A stretch of 38,950 bases of DNA from RGIG8244 sp045639325 (GTDB lineage: Bacteria > Verrucomicrobiota > Lentisphaeria > Victivallales > UBA1829). The notes under the pieces are model-generated. The model was not told where the DNA came from. It ran no database searches and saw only the letters and a program-made list of their open reading frames with translations. The DNA is taken from the NCBI GenBank assembly GCA_045639325.1, contig JAZUCU010000049.1, positions 1 to 38,950 of the forward strand, written 5' to 3'. Positions 7,143 to 14,608 of this stretch are shown here, piece by piece (within the stretch, counting starts at the first letter, position 1; each line of letters opens with the position of its first letter). The position numbers and the translations under genes are program-made.

Positions 7143-8358
7143 GAAAAAAGCGGAACCGGCAAAAACGGTCCGCAGTCGTGTCGCTCCTCATATTCAGGAT
7201 TTGCCGAAAAGCGGGATCCGCGCGTTTTTCGATCTGGTCAACGAGATGAAAGACGTGGTGTCCCTCGGCGTGGGCGAACCGGACTTTGTCACACCGTGGA
7301 CAATTCGCGAAACGGCGTTGTATTCTCTGGAACGGGGCCATACCTGTTACACATCCAATCTTGGCAGTCTTTCTTTGCGGAAAGCAATCTGCAATTATCT
7401 GGAATCGGATTTCGGAGTGGAGTATAACCCTGTAAATCAATGTTTGGTGACGGTCGGCGTCAGTGAGGCGCTTGACCTGGCGATCCGTGCCATTCTTTCC
7501 CCGGGTGATGAGCTTGTTTATCACGAACCGTGTTACGTTTCCTATCCGGCGGAAATCCGGATGGCGCATGGTGTTCCGGTGGCAGTGCCCACTTATGCCA
7601 AAAATAAATTTGCCCTTGATCCGGCGGAATTGGAAAAAGCAATCACGCCGCGGACAAAAGCAATTCTGCTGAACTTCCCCTGTAATCCGACGGGTGCGAC
7701 TTTGACGATGAAGCAGACGGAAGCCATTGCGGAAATCGCAAAGAAACATGATTTGATCGTTCTTACCGACCACATTTATTCGGAATTGACTTATGGCGCG
7801 ATGACGCCTTCTATTGCATCACTGCCGGGGATGAAAGAACGAACCATCTTCCTGCACGGTTTCTCCAAAGCATTCGCCATGACCGGTCTGCGTATCGGTT
7901 ATGCGTGCGGACCGGAAGATATTATTGATGCGATGATGAAGATTCATCAATATTCCATGCTGTGTGCTCCTGTTACTTCCCAGGATGCGGCGGAAGAAGC
8001 CTTGCTTTCTGCGAAAAACGATATGGAACGGATGCGTGACGAATACAAAATCCGCCGTGGTGTGATTGTGAAACGTCTCAATGCAATGGGGCTGGATTGT
8101 TTGATGCCTAACGGATCGTTTTATGTGTTCCCGGATATCCGCAGCACGGGATTGTCTTCCCAGGAATTTGCAATGCGTCTTCTGGATGAACAGAAAGTGG
8201 CAGTTGTTCCGGGTCCGGCGTTCGGAGATTGTGCGGAAGGGTATGTGCGTTGTTCCTATGCGACATCGTTGGAAAAGATCAACATTGCGATGGATCGCAT
8301 GGAAGAATTTTTGAAGGGCCTGAAGAAATCAGGCGGAAAGAACCGAAAGCGGAAATAA
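7117..8358 (+). CDS. Pyridoxal-phosphate-dependent class I/II aminotransferase (AspC/AlaT/PatA type)
   Basis: Cytosolic fold-type I PLP enzyme, 413 residues, that exchanges amino groups between an amino acid and a 2-oxoacid. Seen: GVGEPDFVTPWTIRETA near residue 50, NFPCNPTGATL, the LTDHIYSELTY segment that carries the PLP-ring Asp, and the Schiff-base lysine in GFSKAFAMTGLRIGYACG (K251). The late conserved Arg is in VRCSYATSLE. The start has an excellent gaggagg site and overlaps the lrp gene by 26 nt, suggesting translational coupling. The closest family is the aspartate/alanine/N-acetyl-diaminopimelate aminotransferase cluster, and the exact substrate is not decidable here. A short basic tail (KKSGGKNRKRK) ends the protein. 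Confidence 0.9.
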   Translation: MNVSTSRCKKKAEPAKTVRSRVAPHIQDLPKSGIRAFFDLVNEMKDVVSLGVGEPDFVTPWTIRETALYSLERGHTCYTSNLGSLSLRKAICNYLESDFGVEYNPVNQCLVTVGVSEALDLAIRAILSPGDELVYHEPCYVSYPAEIRMAHGVPVAVPTYAKNKFALDPAELEKAITPRTKAILLNFPCNPTGATLTMKQTEAIAEIAKKHDLIVLTDHIYSELTYGAMTPSIASLPGMKERTIFLHGFSKAFAMTGLRIGYACGPEDIIDAMMKIHQYSMLCAPVTSQDAAEEALLSAKNDMERMRDEYKIRRGVIVKRLNAMGLDCLMPNGSFYVFPDIRSTGLSSQEFAMRLLDEQKVAVVPGPAFGDCAEGYVRCSYATSLEKINIAMDRMEEFLKGLKKSGGKNRKRK

Positions 8359-8380
8359 AAAATTCCGGAGATAGAAGCTT

Positions 8381-10579
8381 ATGGAAATGAATAAATCCGT
8401 ACGATTTCAGAAGCTGGGCGGAACCTGTCAGCTTGTATTGGAAAATGCCGATGATTTGCGCAATGCGGCGCAGCTCAATGCGGCTCATTGGATCGTGACA
8501 AGTGTTCGTACCGATTCCCTGTTTGCCAATAAAGAGTTTCTCGCATTTCTTGATGCCGATTCCAATGGCAGGATCCGTGTTGATGAAGTCAAAAATGCTT
8601 TGAATTGGATGCTTGATGTGCTGAAAGATCTCAGCGGTGTCTGTACCCAGTCCGATGTGTTGTATCTGGATTCGATCAATGAAGAGAATCCGGATGGCAA
8701 CAAGATCGGCCGTACAATCCGCATTGCGTTGGCAAATCTGGGAATGCCCGATGCCCAAAGCATTACTCTCGCTCAAATCAAAGATCAGACCCGGATCATT
8801 TCCAATGCACTGCAGAATGGTGACGGAATTATTCCGCCGGAAGCGGTTGCAAAACCGGAAACTGCAGAGTGTATTCGCCGGATTATCAAAGCCGTCGGTT
8901 CTCAGAATGACGGCAGTGGCGTTGCGGGCGTCGGCGACAAGGAAGTGGATGAATTTGAGACACGTCTCAACGCCCGTCTTGCCTGGTTGGAAGATGGGGA
9001 AGCCCGGAAGGAACAGTTGTGTCCCTACGGTGATCAGACGCAAGCTATTCTTACTGCCTATTTGGCTGTACAGGAAAAGCTGGATGAATTTTTCCGCAGC
9101 TGCGAAGCGTTGTCACTTTCCGGTACGACAACCGAAGCCCGTCTTGCTGTGAAAAATACGCTTGACCCCATGGATGCGGTATCGGTGAAAGAATTTCTGG
9201 AAAAATCTCCGGTCGCACCGGTGAATGCGGATGGCATTCTTGATTTGAAAAAAATGCATCATCCCGTCTGGTCCGCAGCGATCCGTAAACTTTTTGCATT
9301 GATTCCGGATGCTCCGCAGGATCAGATTACGGCGGAATATTACAGTAAATTGAAAGCGGCATTGGCTCCCTGTGAAGCCTGGAACAAAAGCAAACCGGAT
9401 ACCGGACTGGATGACTGGAGTCTGGAACAGTTGAAACAGATTGCATCCGATGGTTTTCTGACGGATATCCGCAGCTTGATCAGCCGTGACAAAGCGGTAA
9501 AAGAAAATCTGGATAATACGACCATTGTTCACAAACTGATTCTCTTCCAGGCACACATGCTTGAGTTCCTGAACAATTTTGTGACGCTTGACCGTTTGTT
9601 TGACAGCAAAGTGCCTTCCATTCATCAGGCGGGCCGACTTGTTATGGACGGCAGATTTTTCACTTTGTGTTCTATTGTTCACAACATTGCGGAACATAAA
9701 AAGATTGCGGCAAACAGTAACATCTGCGTGATTTATCTGGATGCCACATCCGGGCTTGGTAAAGATGCCAAAACCATGAAACTGGCCGTCGGTGTGACCA
9801 GCGGCAATATGCGCCATTTCTTCCTTGGCAAGAGCGGCGTATTTTATACTGCGGACGGTGTGATGTGGGATGCGCGTATCATTGATATGATCCAGCAGCC
9901 TGTATCCATCAGCGAAGCATTGAAAATGCCGTTTTACAAATTTGCAGATTTTATACAGAGACAGGCAGATAAGTTCTTTACTGCCAGAAGCAAACAATAC
10001 GAAGATACCATTGCAAAAGATATTCAGTCCCAATCCAAACTGCCGACTGCGCCGCCACCCGCCGCACCTGCCGCGGCAAAACCGGCAACGCCGCAACAGA
10101 CTCCGGCATTCAGCGGGTCAATGGTGTTGATGGGGGGCGGTGTTGGTATTGCGGCAATTGGTAGTGCGTTTGCGTTTATGGCGAAAAGTATCCAGGGAAT
10201 TTCCGTCAGTTCGGTACTGGCGATTTTCTTTGGTATCCTTCTGATCTTCGGCGGTCCGATTGTGACCGTGTCCTTAACGAAACTGTTCCGCCGGAATCTT
10301 GCGATTTTCCTGGAAGCGAACGGTAATGCTTTGAATGGTCAGCTGCGTTTGTCTTTGCGGATGGGGCGTTTCTTTACCTTTACGCCGCCGTTGCCGGAAC
10401 ATTCCCGCATTTACCTGCAGAAATTGCTGCATATTCCGGACAGCAAAGAAGCGGTTGACATGTTGAAAAACAGAAAAGTTATATTATATATCCTGCTTGT
10501 AATCGTACTTCTTGAATGTGTGGCATTGTTGCTGCTGCACCGTCATGAATTATTGGAATACTGGCGGAACATTTTTTGA
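8381..10579 (+). CDS. Unrecognised large membrane protein with an N-terminal EF-hand loop and three C-terminal transmembrane helices
   Basis: I do not recognise this 732-residue family. Residues 58-69 (DADSNGRIRVDE) match the canonical 12-residue EF-hand calcium loop, with Asp/Asp/Asn/Gly and a final Glu. A second, degenerate NGDGIIPPE segment follows about 90 residues later. Residues ~80-540 are soluble and mixed helical. A Pro/Ala-rich linker (~556-575, with APPPAAPAAA) leads to transmembrane segments at ~580-600, ~607-631 and ~699-719. There is no signal peptide, so the soluble part is probably cytosolic and tethered to the inner membrane by the C-terminus. A good ggag site precedes ATG 8381. 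It lies 22 nt after the aminotransferase and overlaps or abuts lepA, so it shares that operon. The function is unknown; calcium-dependent scaffolding at the membrane is only a guess. Confidence 0.8.
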   Translation: MEMNKSVRFQKLGGTCQLVLENADDLRNAAQLNAAHWIVTSVRTDSLFANKEFLAFLDADSNGRIRVDEVKNALNWMLDVLKDLSGVCTQSDVLYLDSINEENPDGNKIGRTIRIALANLGMPDAQSITLAQIKDQTRIISNALQNGDGIIPPEAVAKPETAECIRRIIKAVGSQNDGSGVAGVGDKEVDEFETRLNARLAWLEDGEARKEQLCPYGDQTQAILTAYLAVQEKLDEFFRSCEALSLSGTTTEARLAVKNTLDPMDAVSVKEFLEKSPVAPVNADGILDLKKMHHPVWSAAIRKLFALIPDAPQDQITAEYYSKLKAALAPCEAWNKSKPDTGLDDWSLEQLKQIASDGFLTDIRSLISRDKAVKENLDNTTIVHKLILFQAHMLEFLNNFVTLDRLFDSKVPSIHQAGRLVMDGRFFTLCSIVHNIAEHKKIAANSNICVIYLDATSGLGKDAKTMKLAVGVTSGNMRHFFLGKSGVFYTADGVMWDARIIDMIQQPVSISEALKMPFYKFADFIQRQADKFFTARSKQYEDTIAKDIQSQSKLPTAPPPAAPAAAKPATPQQTPAFSGSMVLMGGGVGIAAIGSAFAFMAKSIQGISVSSVLAIFFGILLIFGGPIVTVSLTKLFRRNLAIFLEANGNALNGQLRLSLRMGRFFTFTPPLPEHSRIYLQKLLHIPDSKEAVDMLKNRKVILYILLVIVLLECVALLLLHRHELLEYWRNIF

Positions 10580-10596
10580 ACAAACGGAGAAACATT

Positions 10597-12402
10597 GTGA
10601 AGTTAGAAAAAATACGGAATTTTTCCATTATTGCTCACATCGACCACGGGAAATCCACTTTGGCAGACCGTATGCTGGAAGCCACCAACACGGTGCAGGC
10701 GCGGGAAATGGTTCATGATCAGCTCCTCGATGCCATGGATTTGGAACAGGAACGCGGGATCACCATCAAATCCCACCCTGTCCGCATGAAATTCAATGCC
10801 AAAGATGGTGAAGAATATGAATTGAACCTGATCGACACTCCCGGACACGTGGACTTTGCTTACGAAGTCAGCCGTGCCCTCTCTTCCTGCGAAGGCGCAA
10901 TTCTGGTTATCGATGCCACACAGGGTGTACAGGCGCAGACCGTAGCCAACGTGAATCTGGCTATGAAGCACGACCTGAAAATTATTCCGGTCATCAATAA
11001 AATCGACTTGCCGGCGGCGAACCTGCCACTCTGCTATGAACAGTTGGAAGAAGTGTTGGCGATTCCCCGGGAAGAAGCTCTGGCTGTTTCTGCCAAAACC
11101 GGGCAGGGTGTACCCGAATTGTTGGAAGCGATTGTGGAACGGGTTCCCTCTCCTAAAGTTTCCGAAGGCGATCATGCCGCCGCTTTGATTTTCGACTCTC
11201 TTTATGATGCTTACCGCGGCGTTGTGGTTTATGTCCGTATGTTCTCCGGTTCACTGAAACGCGGCGACCGTCTCCGTTTGATGAGCAACCGTCTGGAAAG
11301 TGAAATCAAGGAAGTCGGTGTATTCACGCCCGAAATGAAAGCGGCGGATTCTCTGGATACCGGTTCTGTGGGATATCTGATCCCCAATATCAAGTCACCT
11401 TCCGATGCCCGAATCGGGGATACGATCACGGAAGTGAAGAATCCCTGCAAGGAACCTCTCCCCGGATTCCAGGAAATCAAACCCATGGTGTTCAGTGGTA
11501 TTTACCCCATTGATACTGCGGACTACGAACAATTGAAATTTTCCATGGCGAAATTGCAGCTGAACGACGCGGCATTCATGTATCAGGCGGAAACCAGTGC
11601 GGCGCTCGGCTTCGGGTTCCGTTGCGGCTTCCTCGGGCTGCTCCACATGGAAATCATCCAGGAACGTCTGCGCCGTGAATACAACATGGATATTATCGCA
11701 ACCTATCCCAGTGTGATTTATCACGTTTATATGAAGAACGGCGAAATGAAACTGGTGGATAACCCGGTGCACCTGCCTGACCCGTCTGAAATCGACCGTA
11801 TTGAAGAACCGATGATTTCCGCACGGATCATGTCACCCTCCTGCTACATCGGCGATATTATGAACCTTGTCATGTCCAAACGCGGCCTTTGCACCAATAC
11901 GGAAAGTCTGGATGCGGAACATGTGATCATTACCGCCCGTTTGCCCATGCATGAAATTCTGATCGACTTCCATGACAAACTCAAATCCATCACCCGCGGT
12001 TATGGCAGTATGGATTATGAGCAGGATGGATACCAGGCGGAAAAACTGGTTAAACTGGATATCCTTGTCAACGGCGATCCGGTAGATGCCTTTGCTAGTA
12101 TTGTTCATACGGACCATGCTTATTCCCGTGGACGTCTTCTTGCAGAACGTCTTGCCGGAGTCATTCCGCAGCAGATGTTCCAGATTGCGATTCAGGCAGC
12201 TGTGGGCGGAAAAGTGATTGCCCGTGAAACGGTCCGTCAGCTCCGTAAAAACGTGCTTGCCAAATGTTACGGTGGTGACATCACCCGTAAACGCAAGCTG
12301 TTGGAAAAACAGAAAGAAGGTAAAAAGCGCATGAAACAGATCGGACAGGTGAACATTCCGCAGGAAGCCTTCATCGCCGTTCTGAAAAATGCCGATGAAT
12401 AA
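10597..12402 (+). CDS. lepA: Elongation factor 4 (LepA, ribosomal back-translocase GTPase)
   Basis: Translational GTPase that acts on the ribosome in the cytosol and at the membrane. 601 residues, close to the family's ~600. G1 AHIDHGKST (13-21), G3 DTPGHVDF, G4 NKID and G5 SAKTG are intact, as are the EF-G-like domains and the LepA-specific C-terminal domain (KRKLLEKQKEGKKRMKQIG). The GTG at 10597 is the preferred start: ggag lies 8 nt upstream, and VKLEKIRNFSIIAHIDHG aligns with the usual MKNIRNFSIIAHIDHG start. An upstream in-frame TTG at 10576 overlaps the previous stop. It is followed after 9 nt by lepB, the same gene order as in E. coli. Confidence 0.96.
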   Translation: MKLEKIRNFSIIAHIDHGKSTLADRMLEATNTVQAREMVHDQLLDAMDLEQERGITIKSHPVRMKFNAKDGEEYELNLIDTPGHVDFAYEVSRALSSCEGAILVIDATQGVQAQTVANVNLAMKHDLKIIPVINKIDLPAANLPLCYEQLEEVLAIPREEALAVSAKTGQGVPELLEAIVERVPSPKVSEGDHAAALIFDSLYDAYRGVVVYVRMFSGSLKRGDRLRLMSNRLESEIKEVGVFTPEMKAADSLDTGSVGYLIPNIKSPSDARIGDTITEVKNPCKEPLPGFQEIKPMVFSGIYPIDTADYEQLKFSMAKLQLNDAAFMYQAETSAALGFGFRCGFLGLLHMEIIQERLRREYNMDIIATYPSVIYHVYMKNGEMKLVDNPVHLPDPSEIDRIEEPMISARIMSPSCYIGDIMNLVMSKRGLCTNTESLDAEHVIITARLPMHEILIDFHDKLKSITRGYGSMDYEQDGYQAEKLVKLDILVNGDPVDAFASIVHTDHAYSRGRLLAERLAGVIPQQMFQIAIQAAVGGKVIARETVRQLRKNVLAKCYGGDITRKRKLLEKQKEGKKRMKQIGQVNIPQEAFIAVLKNADE

Positions 12403-12411
12403 GGGGTGAAC

Positions 12412-13656
12412 ATGATCGCATTTCTCCAGACATTATGGAATAACCGGAAGTTGCGCAAACGTCACAAGGAATTGCGTGTGACGGTGCGTGAACTTCTTGC
12501 GTTTGATGATGATATTCTTACTGACGCAGATAAGGAAGCTTATCAGGCATTGCAGGCGGAAATCAAGCAGACTTCCAAGACCGATGCCCGCAGTATCGAA
12601 ATTCTGGAGAAAAAACTGGATAAATTGCATAATCGCAAAGATTTCCGGTTTGTTATGCGGAATTTTCTCGACGTCCTGGCGGTTGCTCTTGCGGTTGCAT
12701 TCGGCATCCGTGGGCTCTTCCTCCAGCCCTTCAAGATTCCTACAAGCAGTATGCAGCCCACACTGTTCGGGATTCATTATGTGGATGAGAAGGAGTCTGC
12801 GCCCTATACCGGATTTATGACAAAACTGTTCCGGCCCCTCGGTTCCTCCCGCGCAAAAATTCAAGCGACGGAGGAAAGTTTGTATCAGGAAGGCGGAGTG
12901 CTGGAGAACCGGTCTTTGATCAAAGCTCTTTTCTCCATTCTGACACCGTCGGATTTCTATATTGCGGCGACCCGTGTCATGGTCGGTTCCGAGTGGCATA
13001 CCCTTCCCGGACATGATATTGTGAATAATATTTACCGTTATTTGGATCGGGATCCGCAGAATCGTACGTTTGCTAAAGGCGAGACGGTCATGGATGGCTG
13101 GGTATCCTCCGGCGACCATTTGTTTGTAGACCGTATTTCTTTGCATTACCGTCCGTTGAAACGGGGCGAGATTTTTATTTTCAATACGGAAAATCTCCGT
13201 ACGCTGTATGATGGTCTGCCCCTTGCCGGATATTATTACATCAAACGGATTGCGGGTATCGGCGGCGATACATTGAAAGTTGTCGATAACATTCTGTATA
13301 TCCGGCCGAAGGGGGAAACGGAATTCCGCCGGGCGGATGAGCTTTGCCCGGAAATGAAGAAAATGTATTCTTTCCGTGGTGGTTATCAGGGCCATGCTCC
13401 TCTGGGGCTTCTGGCGGATGGACAGGAGATCACCGTTCCGGAACAACATTATTTTGCTTTGGGTGATAATACAAATAACAGCCTTGACAGCCGCATGTGG
13501 GGATGTGTTCCCCACCGGAATATTATCGGCAGACCGTTCAATATTTTCTGGCCGATTTCCCGCCGCTGGGGCTTTGTTGACCGTCTTGCGCCGTTGGATT
13601 GTGCGACGGTATTTCCGCAAAAGAGTACGCAGCCGAAAGCGATGCGTTTACAGTAA
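12412..13656 (+). CDS. lepB: Signal peptidase I with long insertion
   Basis: Inner-membrane serine/lysine protease (family S26) that removes signal peptides from exported proteins. 414 residues, longer than the E. coli enzyme. A coiled, charged N-terminal region (1-78) is followed by one transmembrane helix (~82-104), then box B FKIPTSSMQPTLFG with the nucleophile S113, box C-like GDHLFVDRI, box D YYIKRIAGIGGD with general-base K278, and box E ALGDNTNNSLDSRMWG. Serine and lysine are ~165 residues apart, against ~55 in E. coli, so about 100 extra residues sit between them. ATG 12412 is preferred over an in-frame GTG at 12406 because aagggg then has normal spacing. Confidence 0.93.
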   Translation: MIAFLQTLWNNRKLRKRHKELRVTVRELLAFDDDILTDADKEAYQALQAEIKQTSKTDARSIEILEKKLDKLHNRKDFRFVMRNFLDVLAVALAVAFGIRGLFLQPFKIPTSSMQPTLFGIHYVDEKESAPYTGFMTKLFRPLGSSRAKIQATEESLYQEGGVLENRSLIKALFSILTPSDFYIAATRVMVGSEWHTLPGHDIVNNIYRYLDRDPQNRTFAKGETVMDGWVSSGDHLFVDRISLHYRPLKRGEIFIFNTENLRTLYDGLPLAGYYYIKRIAGIGGDTLKVVDNILYIRPKGETEFRRADELCPEMKKMYSFRGGYQGHAPLGLLADGQEITVPEQHYFALGDNTNNSLDSRMWGCVPHRNIIGRPFNIFWPISRRWGFVDRLAPLDCATVFPQKSTQPKAMRLQ

Positions 13657-13674
13657 GAGAATACAGGGATCATC

Positions 13675-14484
13675 ATGGATCATAAAAAGTGTTACCGCTA
13701 TTTCAGCAGTTGGGATTATTGTGCAGAAGATTTTGGAAGTGCGCTACAGCAATTGAAAGCCGAACGCAGTTCCTTGTGCCGTCAGGATATGATACTTTCT
13801 GATAATAACGCGAAATATGTATGGCGTGTTCCTTTGACAGGTGACAACGGTCAGCATTTTGATGCCGTTTACAAAATATGCAGTGCCAAGACGCCATGGC
13901 GTTATATGTTCCGTTATTCTCTGCCCACCAGAGAAGCCGAAAATTACCGTCTGTTTGCATCAATCGGGATGCCGATGCCCCGTTTGCTGGCTCATGGCGA
14001 TACGAGAAAATGTTTTATTCTGAAAGAATCTTATATTGTTGTCGAATACATCCCCGGTACGATGGATGGTACGGTTTTCATGCCTGACCGGAAAATGCGC
14101 GAAGATACTGTTGCGGCAGATGAATTTACCAAAAAGAATTTTGAATTGCTGGCCCGTCTGCATCAGAATCGGATTTTCCATAAAGCGTTCCATGTCCGGA
14201 ATTCCCTGTTCCGCCGTGATGAAAACGGAAAAATGGAAATTTTCTGGATTGATGTTGCCCGCTGCCGCCGTCATTCATCAAAAAATATGAGATGGCCGAT
14301 TCTGTTCGATCTTCAGACCTGGCTGCAGGATTTACGTGTGGATGAAGTGACAGGGCGACGTTATATTGAATATTATTGTTCCGCCTGGCAGAATGATTGC
14401 CCCTGGACTTCCGAGGCATTGATGGATGAGCTGCGTCATTTCAAGCGCCGTGCATCATCTGCTCCGCGTAATGTTTTCAGCTGA
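13675..14484 (+). CDS. Lipopolysaccharide kinase (WaaP/KdkA/InaA-like) family protein, catalytic Asp replaced
   Basis: Protein-kinase-like fold of 269 residues resembling the WaaP/Kdo kinase family, which phosphorylates LPS core sugars at the inner membrane. K67 in DAVYKICS is the ATP-binding lysine, E87 or E89 in TREAENYRL fits the helix-C glutamate, and D193 in FWIDVARCR is the metal-binding DFG-type aspartate. The catalytic loop, normally H-x-D-x-x-x-x-N, reads HKAFHVRN (169-176), so the general-base Asp is Ala171. Either this is a pseudokinase or the lineage uses another residue. It ends the lrp-to-lepB run (18 nt after lepB) and sits 124 bp before an MsbA-like exporter, consistent with an LPS role. 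Start ATG 13675 follows aggg. Confidence 0.72.
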   Translation: MDHKKCYRYFSSWDYCAEDFGSALQQLKAERSSLCRQDMILSDNNAKYVWRVPLTGDNGQHFDAVYKICSAKTPWRYMFRYSLPTREAENYRLFASIGMPMPRLLAHGDTRKCFILKESYIVVEYIPGTMDGTVFMPDRKMREDTVAADEFTKKNFELLARLHQNRIFHKAFHVRNSLFRRDENGKMEIFWIDVARCRRHSSKNMRWPILFDLQTWLQDLRVDEVTGRRYIEYYCSAWQNDCPWTSEALMDELRHFKRRASSAPRNVFS

Positions 14485-14537
14485 GGCAGATTTTGTTATA
14501 AAAACGAAAGTTTTTTCATTTGCCAATCAAAAAAAAC

Positions 14538-14566
14538 TTGACATTTTGTTGATTGTGCGCTATTGT
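14538..14566 (+). promoter_or_regulatory. Promoter of the MsbA-like exporter gene
   Basis: TTGACA at 14538-14543, 17-bp spacer ending in TGCGC, and TATTGT at 14561-14566. A weak AT hairpin with a GAAA tetraloop (aaaaac/gttttt, 14500-14515) lies just before it and may end the upstream operon. Together these account for the 124-bp gap. Confidence 0.6.
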
Positions 14567-14608
14567 ACTGTGTATATTTATAATTAATAAAAACAGAAAG
14601 AATTTGAG

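Noticed and set aside
10576..10596. TTG start for lepA seven codons upstream
   Set aside because: It overlaps the previous stop codon and has no suitable ribosome-binding site, whereas GTG 10597 has one and matches the family start.
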